Of a DNA stretch of 64,000 bases, positions 10,772-17,780 are shown one piece after another. The position numbers and the translations under genes were made by a program. The stretch is from Nocardioides sp. zg-1230 (GTDB taxonomy: Bacteria; Actinomycetota; Actinomycetes; Propionibacteriales; Nocardioidaceae), in NCBI RefSeq assembly GCF_013155335.1, contig NZ_JABJQZ010000001.1:310001-374000 (forward strand), written 5' to 3'. The stretch's first letter is position 1. Each line of letters opens with the position of its first letter. Below the pieces are notes generated by a model. It made no database searches. It worked only from the letters and a program-made list of their open reading frames with translations, and was not told the origin of the DNA.

Positions 10772-10831
10772 TATCTGAGGGCGTCCTGGTAGGCCGATCG
10801 GTCGATTCACCTACCAGGACGTCCTCAGATA
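10772..10831. repeat. palindromic element, family A, copy 1
   Basis: Arms 10772-10793 and 10810-10831 pair over 22 bp with one mismatch around a 16-nt loop; the left arm begins TATCTGAGGGCGTCCTGG. It sits in the 86-bp gap between two converging genes and can act as a bidirectional terminator. The outer arm and part of the loop (ATCGGTCG) recur at 43628-43692, so it is a dispersed repeat rather than only a terminator. Confidence 0.8.
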
Positions 10832-10850
10832 ACCGCCGTCCGGCGGGGGG

Positions 10851-11309
10851 TCAGTCGTCGCTGAGCGCCCGGTTGTACGCCGCCAGCTGCGCGCTGAACC
10901 CGGCGAGCTCCTCGTCGGTCCAGTCCGACAGCCGCTGGTCGAAGCGGTCGCTGCGGCTGCGGGTCATCGCCTCGAGCCGTTCGCGGCCCTCGTCGCTGGC
11001 GTCCAGCAGGACGGCGCGACGGTCCTCGGCGGCCGGCTGACGCACCACCAGGCCGAGGTCGACCAGGGTCTGCACCTGCCGGCTCACCCCGCCCTTGTCC
11101 ATGCCGAAGGCGTCTGACAGGTCGGCCGCGCGCAGCGGGCCGTGCTGGGCCAGGTGGTTGAGGATGAAGTACGTCATCGGGTGCAGGTCGGGGTGGACCT
11201 CGCGGGCCCGCTCCCCCATCACCCGCTTGACGCGGCGGATCAGCGTCGCGACCTCGCCCTCGATGCGGCGCAGGTCGTCGTACCTCGTGGTCGTCACGGA
11301 CGTGATCAT
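10851..11309 (-). CDS. MarR-family transcriptional regulator
   Basis: This is a 152-residue winged-helix regulator with LRAADLSDAFGMDKGGVSRQV as recognition helix and EDRRAVLLDASDEG as wing. It lies directly downstream of a DHA2 multidrug pump and overlaps its stop by 4 bp (ATGA), so the two form one operon. MarR proteins of this arrangement usually repress the operon until a toxic compound binds. A palindrome at 12907-12919 in front of the pump gene is the likely operator. ATG 11309 is fixed by the overlap and by the family length. Confidence 0.92.
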   Translation of the reverse strand: MITSVTTTRYDDLRRIEGEVATLIRRVKRVMGERAREVHPDLHPMTYFILNHLAQHGPLRAADLSDAFGMDKGGVSRQVQTLVDLGLVVRQPAAEDRRAVLLDASDEGRERLEAMTRSRSDRFDQRLSDWTDEELAGFSAQLAAYNRALSDD

Positions 11310-12889
11310 GCCTGCGGAGCCTCCGCCATGAGCTCGTCCTCCCGCTTCACGGACGTGCGCAGAGGCACCTCGTCGATGAAGAGGACCGCGATGAGCGCAC
11401 CGACGGCGAACGGCAGGGCGACCAGGAAGATGTGACCGGTCGCGTCGCCGAAGGCGCTCTCGAAGATCATCCTGACCGGGGCCGGCAGGTCGGAGACGTC
11501 CGGGATGCTGCCGGTGTCGTGGGAGACGGCCGAGGCGTACTCCGGGTGCGTCGCGAGCAGCCTGGTCAGGCCGGACTCGACCGCGTCGGCGACCTGGTGG
11601 GCGAGCACGGCGCCGAGGGCCGCGATGCCGATCGAGCCACCGAGGGAGCGGAAGAACGCGACGACCGAGGAGCCGGCGCCCATGTCGGAGAGCGCGATGG
11701 TGTTCTGCACGGCGAGGACGAGGTTCTGCATCGTGGCGCCGAGGCCGAGCCCGAGCACGGCCATGAAGAGGCCGGTGCGCCACAGCGGGGTGGAGGCGTC
11801 GATGGTGGCGAGCAGGCCGATGCCGGCGATGACAGCGACCATGCCGCCGACGAGCCAGCGCTTCCACACGCCCGTGTTGGAGATGATCCGGCCGCTGACG
11901 ATGCTCGAGACGAGCAGGCCGCCGACCATGCAGATCGACATCAGGCCGGCCTCGGTCGGGCTCATGTCCTTGGCGCGCTGGAAGTAGAGGCTGAGGTAGA
12001 CCGTCGAGCCGAACATGGCGACGCCGATCAGCACCGATGCGATCGTGGCGAGGGTGAGGGTGCGCTCGCGGAAGAGGCGCAGCGGGATCACCGGATCGAC
12101 CGCGACGTTGGCCTCGACATGGATGGCGAGGGCGGTCACGACGACGGCGGCGACGACGAGCAGGCCGCTGGTCCAGGAGATCCAGTCGAAGTTGTTGCCC
12201 CCGAGGGACATCCAGATCAGCAGGATGGAGACGCCGCCGACGAGCAGGAAGGCACCGAGGTAGTCGATCGAGACGTCGCGCTTCACCACGGGGAGGTGGA
12301 GCGTGCGCTGCAGGACGACGAAGGCGAGCGCCGCGACCGGGAGACCGGCGAAGAAGCACCAGCGCCAGCCGACCGTGTCCACCAGGACGCCGCCGACCAG
12401 CGGACCACTGACGGTCGCGAGGGCGAAGACCGCGCCGATGTAGCCGCTGTAGCGACCGCGCTCACGCGGGGAGACCATCGTGGCGATGACGACCTGGACC
12501 AGCGCGGTGAGGCCACCCACGCCGAGGCCCTGGACGACGCGGGCGCCGATGAGCACCTCCATCGACGGCGCGAACCCGGCGATCAGGGAGCCGACCGAGA
12601 AGATCACCAGCGCGCTCTGCACGAGGGTCTTCTTGTTGAACATGTCGGCGAACTTCCCCCAGATCGGCGTGGTCGCCGTCATCGCCAGCATCGTCGCGAC
12701 GACGACCCAGGTGTAGCCGGTCTGGCTGCCCTCGAGGTCGTCGACGATGGTCGGCAGCGCGTTGCTGACGATCGTGCTGGAGAGCATCGCGACGAACATC
12801 GCGAGGAGGAGGCCGCTCAGGGCCTCGAGCACCTCGCGGTGGGTCATCTCGCCGCTCTGCTCGGCGGGGACGGTGGAAGCCTGTGTCAC
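11306..12889 (-). CDS. DHA2-family (EmrB/QacA type) MFS drug:H+ antiporter
   Basis: This 527-residue membrane protein has about fourteen helices. Motif A-like GKFADMFNKKTLV between helices 2 and 3 and GARVVQGLGVGGL in helix 4 are typical of the 14-TM DHA2 drug pumps, which expel lipophilic antibiotics and dyes in exchange for protons. The GTG at 12889 follows GAAGGA and places a short cytoplasmic tail before helix 1; the open frame runs further but is not plausible protein. It forms an operon with marR. A 470-nt structured leader lies upstream. Individual substrates cannot be inferred. Confidence 0.9.
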   Translation of the reverse strand: MTQASTVPAEQSGEMTHREVLEALSGLLLAMFVAMLSSTIVSNALPTIVDDLEGSQTGYTWVVVATMLAMTATTPIWGKFADMFNKKTLVQSALVIFSVGSLIAGFAPSMEVLIGARVVQGLGVGGLTALVQVVIATMVSPRERGRYSGYIGAVFALATVSGPLVGGVLVDTVGWRWCFFAGLPVAALAFVVLQRTLHLPVVKRDVSIDYLGAFLLVGGVSILLIWMSLGGNNFDWISWTSGLLVVAAVVVTALAIHVEANVAVDPVIPLRLFRERTLTLATIASVLIGVAMFGSTVYLSLYFQRAKDMSPTEAGLMSICMVGGLLVSSIVSGRIISNTGVWKRWLVGGMVAVIAGIGLLATIDASTPLWRTGLFMAVLGLGLGATMQNLVLAVQNTIALSDMGAGSSVVAFFRSLGGSIGIAALGAVLAHQVADAVESGLTRLLATHPEYASAVSHDTGSIPDVSDLPAPVRMIFESAFGDATGHIFLVALPFAVGALIAVLFIDEVPLRTSVKREDELMAEAPQA

Positions 12890-12906
12890 TGCGGTCCTTC
12901 GTTCGG

Positions 12907-12919
12907 TTGCGTTTCGCAA
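12907..12919. promoter_or_regulatory. candidate MarR operator
   Basis: TTGCG-TTT-CGCAA is a perfect inverted repeat 17 bp upstream of the MFS start, and a looser GTTG/CAAC pair follows at 12922-12936. The TTGC...GCAA form resembles known MarR-family sites. The assignment rests on form and position. Confidence 0.6.
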
Positions 12920-13053
12920 TAGTTGCTCATCACAACCATACGGGCCGAGCCGGTTGTCCCGCCACCTCGCGGCGACGAGACCTGAGTCACCCAGAGACTC
13001 CTCGCCCGAGGTCGCAGCGCGTCGGACGACCACAACACCGCTCGACATGGCCC

Positions 13054-13120
13054 GGGGTAGTCCAGTGAGCTCTGGTTGTCGGGGCGGTGTTCGAACGACC
13101 AGAACACACTGGACTACCCC
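13054..13120. repeat. palindromic element, family C
   Basis: GGGGTAGTCCAGTG (13054-13067) is repeated in perfect inversion at 13107-13120, and the pairing continues imperfectly inward (TCTGGT at 13071 with ACCAGA at 13098). The element is 67 bp long and has the same plan as the other palindromic elements of the window: long arms around a loop of tens of bases. It has no T-tract. Only one copy is in the window. Confidence 0.7.
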
Positions 13121-13183
13121 GCGAGCGAAGCCATTCGTCACTGGAGTACGCCGACAGGGCGCGGGCGATGCCCGGACATGCAG

Positions 13184-13250
13184 CGACCCGCAGGCCTGCT
13201 GCCCCTCGGAAGAGGGGCCCCGGGGGATGACACCGGGAGCCTGCGGGTCG
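13184..13250 (-). ncRNA. nested stem-loop domain inside the leader
   Basis: CGACCCGCAGGC (13184-13195) and GCCTGCGGGTCG (13239-13250) pair perfectly. Inside lies GCCCCTC-GGAA-GAGGGGC (13201-13218) and a CCCGG/CCGGG pair. The GNRA-type loop reads GGAA on the plus strand and TTCC on the minus strand, so the strand of any stand-alone RNA is not settled by sequence alone. Confidence 0.5.
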
Positions 13251-13297
13251 GGTGGCTGCAGTGGATTCGCCGGCAGCTGTCGGCGGACCGGGCTGCC

Positions 13298-13336
13298 TTA
13301 GCGGGCAGCCACCTCACTCATCCGAAAAGAAATCAT
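13298..13336 (-). CDS. putative 12-residue leader peptide MISFRMSEVAAR
   Basis: A 12-codon ORF starts with ATG at 13336 and ends with TAA. It is preceded by GAAGGGAGGTGATCC, which is complementary to the 16S rRNA 3' end, and by a second GGAGA directly before the ATG. The last four codons form one arm of the hairpin at 13291-13310, so a ribosome stalled near the end would open it. Leader peptides of this size control several drug-resistance genes in actinobacteria. Whether it is translated is untested. Confidence 0.5.
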   Translation of the reverse strand: MISFRMSEVAAR

Positions 13337-13341
13337 TCTCC

Positions 13342-13357
13342 GGATCACCTCCCTTCT
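13342..13357 (-). promoter_or_regulatory. extended Shine-Dalgarno, 16 nt complementary to the 16S rRNA tail
   Basis: AGAAGGGAGGTGATCC pairs with the conserved 3' end of 16S rRNA (GGATCACCTCCTTTCT) over 16 nt without a break, using one G-U pair. Ordinary sites in this window match 4-6 nt. The core GGAGG lies 11 nt before the leader ATG, longer than usual. Confidence 0.6.
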
Positions 13358-13367
13358 GTGTGGGACC

Positions 13368-13404
13368 ACCGTACGTCGGGGGGTGGAGCCACTCAACGCA
13401 ATTT
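13368..13404 (-). promoter_or_regulatory. candidate promoter of the leader with an AT tract before -35
   Basis: On the minus strand TTGAGT (13396-13391), a 17-nt spacer and TACGGT (13373-13368) form a plausible promoter starting near 13361. AAATT lies 3 nt upstream of the -35 box, as at WhiB7-dependent promoters of resistance genes. It begins right after the ABC gene stop. The WhiB7 link is a suggestion only. Confidence 0.4.
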
Positions 13405-13411
13405 CCACCGG

Positions 13412-15406
13412 TCAGCCCACGACGTCCTCGACCGCCGCCTCGAACTGGGAGCGGTAGAGGCGGGCGTAGGCGCCGTCCACGGCGAGCAGCTGCTCGTGCG
13501 AGCCCTGCTCGACGATCGAGCCCTCCTCCATCACGAGGATCAGGTCGGCGTCACGGATCGTGGAGAGCCGGTGCGCGATCACGAACGACGTACGGTCCGA
13601 GCGCAGCGCCGCCATCGCCTGCTGCAGCAGCAGCTCGGTGCGGGTGTCGACCGAGGAGGTGGCCTCGTCGAGGATCAGCAGCGCCGGGTCGGACAGGAAC
13701 GCCCGCGCGATCGTCACGAGCTGGCGCTCGCCGGCGGACAGGTTGGAGCCGTCCTCGTCGATGACCGTGTCGTAGCCGTCGGGCAGCGAGTGCACGAAGC
13801 GGTCGACAAAGGTCGCCCGGGCCGCCTCGAGGATCTGCTCCTCGGTGGCGTCGGGACGGCCGTAGGCGATGTTGTCGCGGATGGTGCCGGCGAAGAGCCA
13901 GGTGTCCTGCAGCACCATCCCGATCCGCCCGCGCAGCACGCCGCGCGGGATCGAGGTGATGTCGACCCCGTCGATGAGGATCCGACCGGCCTGCGGATCG
14001 TAGAAGCGCATCACCAGGTTGACCATCGTCGTCTTGCCGGCACCCGTCGGACCGACGATCGCGACGGTGTGGCCGGGCTCGGCGACGAGCGAGAGGTGCT
14101 CGATGAGCGGTCGCTCCGGGTCGTAGGAGAACGACACGTCCTCGAAGCGCACCTCGCCGTGGGCATCGGCAGCAGCAGCCGGGCGCCCGCTCGCGTCGGT
14201 CGACTCCTCGTCGGCGTCGAGCAGCTCGAAGACCCGCTCGGCCGAGGCGACGCCCGACTGCAGCAGGTTGAGCATCGAGGCGACCTGCGTGAGCGGCTGG
14301 GTGAACTGGCGCGAGTACTGGATGAACGCCTGCACGTCACCGAGCGACATCGTGCCGCTCGCGACCCGCAGGCCGCCGAGGACGGCGATGACGACGTAGT
14401 TGAGGTTCCCGACGAACATCATGATCGGCATGATCAGACCGCTGACGAACTGGGCGCCGTACGACGCCTCGTAGAGCTCGTCGTTCTGCTCGGCGAACAC
14501 CCGCTCGGCCTCGTGCTGCCGGCCGTAGACCTTGACGATCGCGTGCCCGGAGAAGGTCTCCTCGATGTGGGAGTTCAGCGTCCCGGTGCGGCGCCACTGC
14601 TGGATGAACATGCCCTGCGAGCGCTTCATCACCGCGCCCGTGATGCCCATCGCGATCGGCACCGAGGCCAGCGCCACCATCGCCAGCAGGGGCGAGATCC
14701 AGAACATCATCCCGAGCACCGCGAAGACGGTGAGCAGCGAGGTGAGCATCTGGCTCATCGTCTGCTGCAGCGTCGTGCTGATGTTGTCGATGTCGTTGGT
14801 GACGCGGCTCAGCAGCTCGCCGCGCGGCTGCTTGTCGAAGTAACCCAACGGCAACCGGTGCACCTTGTCCTCGACCTCGGAGCGCATCCGCAGCACCGTG
14901 CCCTGCACGACGTCGTTGAGGAGGTAGCCGCCGAGCCAGGCCAGCACGGACGCAGCGACGTAGACCGCGAGAACGACGAGCAGCACGTCGGCGACGGCCG
15001 AGAAGTCGACCCCGTCGGTGAGGTCCATCGAGGCCAGCATGTCGGCGCGGTCGTCCTCGCCCTGGGCGCGCAGCGACTCGACCGCCTGCTCCTGCGTCGC
15101 CCCGGACGCGAGGACGTCCTTGCCGATCAGCCCGGCGAAGACGAGGTCTGTCGCCCGGCCAAGGATCCACGGCCCGACGGCGGTGGCGACCACGCTGAGC
15201 ACGGTCAGCACCAGGACGGCGTACGCCTTGCGGCGCTCGGGGTGCAGCCGCGCGAGCAGCCGCTTGAGCGAGGGCCAGAACGTGTCGGCCTTCTGGCCGA
15301 TCATGCCGCCGCCCATCGGGCCGCGGCCGGGTCCGCCCGGCCCGGTCTGGACGCGCTCGGTCTCCTTGAGCTGCCCGTCCTTGGCGGGGGCCTCCTTGGT
15401 GCTCAC
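13412..15406 (-). CDS. ABC exporter half-subunit with canonical catalytic site
   Basis: This 664-residue protein fuses a six-helix membrane domain (about residues 60-390) to an ATPase. The ATPase motifs are Walker A GPTGAGKTT (452-460), signature LSAGE (556-560) and Walker B ALLILDEATS with the catalytic Glu581. A Gly/Pro-rich cytoplasmic tail of about 45 residues precedes helix 1. The GTG at 15406 abuts the stop of the preceding ABC gene, and GAGGAGG lies within that gene's end. The pair forms a heterodimeric exporter of the TM287/288 or BmrCD kind, expected to export drugs or lipids. Confidence 0.93.
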   Translation of the reverse strand: MSTKEAPAKDGQLKETERVQTGPGGPGRGPMGGGMIGQKADTFWPSLKRLLARLHPERRKAYAVLVLTVLSVVATAVGPWILGRATDLVFAGLIGKDVLASGATQEQAVESLRAQGEDDRADMLASMDLTDGVDFSAVADVLLVVLAVYVAASVLAWLGGYLLNDVVQGTVLRMRSEVEDKVHRLPLGYFDKQPRGELLSRVTNDIDNISTTLQQTMSQMLTSLLTVFAVLGMMFWISPLLAMVALASVPIAMGITGAVMKRSQGMFIQQWRRTGTLNSHIEETFSGHAIVKVYGRQHEAERVFAEQNDELYEASYGAQFVSGLIMPIMMFVGNLNYVVIAVLGGLRVASGTMSLGDVQAFIQYSRQFTQPLTQVASMLNLLQSGVASAERVFELLDADEESTDASGRPAAAADAHGEVRFEDVSFSYDPERPLIEHLSLVAEPGHTVAIVGPTGAGKTTMVNLVMRFYDPQAGRILIDGVDITSIPRGVLRGRIGMVLQDTWLFAGTIRDNIAYGRPDATEEQILEAARATFVDRFVHSLPDGYDTVIDEDGSNLSAGERQLVTIARAFLSDPALLILDEATSSVDTRTELLLQQAMAALRSDRTSFVIAHRLSTIRDADLILVMEEGSIVEQGSHEQLLAVDGAYARLYRSQFEAAVEDVVG

Positions 15407-17140
15407 TCAGGCCACCTCCTCGGCGGTCAGCTGGGACTCGACGATCTCGCGGTAGGTCGTGCAGGTATCGAGCAGCTCGTCGTGGGTGCCACTTCCCACG
15501 ACGGCGCCGTCCTCCATCACCACGATCCGGTCCGCGTGCCGGATGGTCGCGACGCGCTGCGCGACGATCACCACGGTCGACTCACGGGTCACCGGTCTCA
15601 GCGCGGCGCGCAGGCGGGCGTCGGTGGTGAGGTCGAGCGCGGAGAAGGAGTCGTCGAAGAGGTAGATCTCCGGCCGGCGGATCACCGCGCGGGCGATGGC
15701 CATCCGCTGGCGCTGGCCGCCGCTGAGGCTGGTGCCGCCCTGGGCGACGTCGGACTGCAGGCCGTCGGGCATGGCCTCGACGAACTCCCGCGCCTGGGCG
15801 ATCTCCAGCGCCGCCCACATCTCCTCCTCGGTGGCGTCGGGCTTGCCGTAGCGCAGATTGTCGGCGATGGTCCCGCGGAAGAGGAACGCCTTCTGCGGCA
15901 CCAGCCCGAGCCGCGACCACAGCGTCTCGGGGTCGAGGCGGCGTACGTCGACCCCGCCGACGCGCACCGCTCCCCCGGTCGCGTCGAACAGGCGTGGCAC
16001 CAGGTTGACGAGCGTCGACTTGCCGGCGCCGGTCGACCCGACGATCGCCACCGTCTCCCCGGGCCGGGCGGTCATCGTGACCTCGCGCAGCACGGGCTCG
16101 TCGGCGCCGGGGTAGGCGAAGGTCACCGCGTCGAGCTCGAGGGTGAGCCGCTCGGGCAGCTCGGTGACGGGATCGGCCGGGGGGACGACGGACGACTCGG
16201 TGTCGAGGACCTCGGTGATCCGGTCGGCGCACACCGCGGCGCGCGGGACCATCATCAGCATGAACATCGCCATCATCACCGACATCACGATCTGCATCAG
16301 GTAGGAGATGTAGGCGGTGAGGGCACCGACCTCCATGTGGCCGGCCTCGACGCGGTGCCCGCCGAACCACAGCACCCCGACGGTCGCGACGTTGGCCACG
16401 ATCATCACGGTCGGGAACATCGCGGCCTGCCAGCGCCCGGCGCGGATCGCGACCTCGGTGAGCTGGGCGTTGGCGTCGGCGAACCGGACGGTCTCGTGCT
16501 GCTCGCGCACGAACGCCCGCACCACGCGGACGCCGGTGATCTGCTCGCGCAGCAGCCGGTTGACCTCGTCGATGCGCTCCTGCATGAGCCGGAAGCTGGG
16601 GACCATCTGGCGCACGATCAGGCCGATCGAGACGCCGAGGACCGGGACGACCGCGAGCACGAGCCAGGACAGGCCGACGTCCTCGCGCGCGGCCATGATG
16701 ATGCCGCCGACCATCATGATCGGCGCCGCGACCATCAGCGTCCCGCCCATCAGCACGAGCATCTGCACCTGCTGCACGTCGTTGGTCTCGCGGGTGATCA
16801 GCGACGGCGCACCGAAGTGCTGCACCTCGCGGGTCGAGAACGACCCGACCCGGCGGAAGATGGCGGCTCGGAGGTCACGACCGAAGCCCATCGCGTTGCG
16901 CGCGGAGAACCACACGGCGGCGATCGAGCAGACGACCTGCACCAGCGAGACGGCGAGCATCAGCCCGCCGTGGCGCACGATGTAGCCGGTGTCGCCGGTG
17001 ACCACGCCCTTGTCGATGATGTCGGCGTTGAGGCTCGGCAGGTAGAGCGCGGCCATCGTGCCGACGAACTGCAGCGCGACGACCGCGGCCAGCGGGGCGG
17101 CGTACGGCCTGAGGTAGGTGCGGACGAGTCGGAGGAGCAT
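15407..17140 (-). CDS. ABC exporter half-subunit with degenerate catalytic site
   Basis: This 577-residue membrane-ATPase fusion is the partner of the downstream subunit. Walker A is GSTGAGKST (368-376) and the signature is LSGGQ (472-476), but Walker B reads IYLFDDSFSALD, with Asp497 where the catalytic Glu is expected. This is the classic asymmetry of heterodimeric exporters, in which one composite site barely hydrolyses ATP. ATG 17140 overlaps the TetR stop by one base (TGATG), so expression is coupled to the regulator gene. Confidence 0.93.
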   Translation of the reverse strand: MLLRLVRTYLRPYAAPLAAVVALQFVGTMAALYLPSLNADIIDKGVVTGDTGYIVRHGGLMLAVSLVQVVCSIAAVWFSARNAMGFGRDLRAAIFRRVGSFSTREVQHFGAPSLITRETNDVQQVQMLVLMGGTLMVAAPIMMVGGIIMAAREDVGLSWLVLAVVPVLGVSIGLIVRQMVPSFRLMQERIDEVNRLLREQITGVRVVRAFVREQHETVRFADANAQLTEVAIRAGRWQAAMFPTVMIVANVATVGVLWFGGHRVEAGHMEVGALTAYISYLMQIVMSVMMAMFMLMMVPRAAVCADRITEVLDTESSVVPPADPVTELPERLTLELDAVTFAYPGADEPVLREVTMTARPGETVAIVGSTGAGKSTLVNLVPRLFDATGGAVRVGGVDVRRLDPETLWSRLGLVPQKAFLFRGTIADNLRYGKPDATEEEMWAALEIAQAREFVEAMPDGLQSDVAQGGTSLSGGQRQRMAIARAVIRRPEIYLFDDSFSALDLTTDARLRAALRPVTRESTVVIVAQRVATIRHADRIVVMEDGAVVGSGTHDELLDTCTTYREIVESQLTAEEVA

Positions 17141-17718
17141 CAGGAGTCCTTCTTCCTCAGCACGCCGTCGAGCAGCGTGTCGACGATCTGGTCGGGCGTG
17201 AGGAGGTGCCCGTCGCTGATGTGCGGGTGGGTCCCGGAGAAGGTCAGCATCCGGAGCATGTGCACGAGCTGGTCGGGGGTGCAGGTGAGCCAGTCGGCGT
17301 CGGGCTCGACGACGGCGACCATGGCCTTCTCGGCGCGACGCCGCCCCTCCTCCATGTGGCGGTGGGACTTCGGCGGACCGACCATGCCCATCGCGGTCAT
17401 CAGCGAGAAGATCCCGCGGAATCGCTCCTGCAGGCGCGAGCACAGGTCGACGAGCCGCTCGCGGAGCGGCAGGTCGACGTCGACCGACTCGAGGTCGGCC
17501 AGGAACGGCTCGATGTCGAGGGCCTTCTCGAGCGCCGCGGTGACGAGCTCGTCCTTGGAGTCGAAGACCCGGAAGATCGTGCCCTCCGCGACCCCGGCGG
17601 CATCGGCGATCAGCTTGGTGGTGACGCCGCGCCCGTGCTCGTGCAGCAGCGGGATCGTGGCCTCGACCAGTGCCTCGCGCCGGTCCTCGCGGGTCATCGG
17701 GCGGGCACGCGGGGTCAC
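17140..17718 (-). CDS. TetR-family repressor of the ABC exporter operon
   Basis: This is a 192-residue regulator. Residues 8-55 form the TetR DNA-binding domain, with GRGVTTKLIADAAGVAEGTIFRVF as the helix-turn-helix, and the rest is a helical ligand domain. It is the first gene of an operon with the two ABC subunits and overlaps the next start by one base. GTG 17718 is chosen because TACACT ends 7 nt before it; an internal ATG at 17697 would cut into the usual N-terminal tail. A near-palindrome in its promoter indicates autoregulation. Confidence 0.92.
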   Translation of the reverse strand: MTPRARPMTREDRREALVEATIPLLHEHGRGVTTKLIADAAGVAEGTIFRVFDSKDELVTAALEKALDIEPFLADLESVDVDLPLRERLVDLCSRLQERFRGIFSLMTAMGMVGPPKSHRHMEEGRRRAEKAMVAVVEPDADWLTCTPDQLVHMLRMLTFSGTHPHISDGHLLTPDQIVDTLLDGVLRKKDS

Positions 17719-17725
17719 CCGGCGA

Positions 17726-17754
17726 GTGTAGATGAGTGAGCACTCACTCACCAA
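17726..17754 (-). promoter_or_regulatory. tetR promoter with overlapping operator
   Basis: TTGGTG (17754-17749), 17 nt and TACACT (17731-17726) form the promoter; the -10 ends 7 nt before the GTG, giving a leaderless mRNA. The spacer is filled by TGAGTG-AGCACT-CACTCA (17733-17750), an 18-bp inverted repeat typical of TetR operators. Repressor bound here would cover the promoter. Confidence 0.7.
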
Positions 17755-17780
17755 CGGAATTCCGAGCCACCGTGAGGTCG

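Larger units (their letters stand above)
12890..13361 (-). ncRNA. predicted structured 5' leader of the MFS-marR operon
   Basis: This 470-nt stretch has no protein gene except the 12-codon ORF. Reading the minus strand it contains, in order, a strong ribosome site, the short ORF, a hairpin overlapping the end of that ORF (13291-13310, 7-bp stem), a second hairpin (13268-13285), and a long stem of 12 perfect pairs (13239-13250 with 13184-13195). That long stem encloses a GCCCCTC/GAGGGGC hairpin with a GGAA tetraloop (13201-13218). The family C palindrome and the candidate MarR operator follow. The architecture fits ribosome-mediated attenuation. No known riboswitch, tmRNA or RNase P motif was recognised. 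Confidence 0.5.

Noticed and set aside
13140..13412. RNase P RNA, tmRNA, SRP RNA or a known riboswitch in the structured leader
   Set aside because: None of the conserved cores of these RNAs was recognised on either strand; the stems fit a leader better. A covariance-model search would decide it.
13076..17731. A 1551-codon open frame on the plus strand opposite the ABC exporter genes
   Set aside because: Its composition is Arg/His/Asp/Gly-rich antisense of two clear ABC genes; long antisense frames are expected at 70% G+C with GC-rich third positions.
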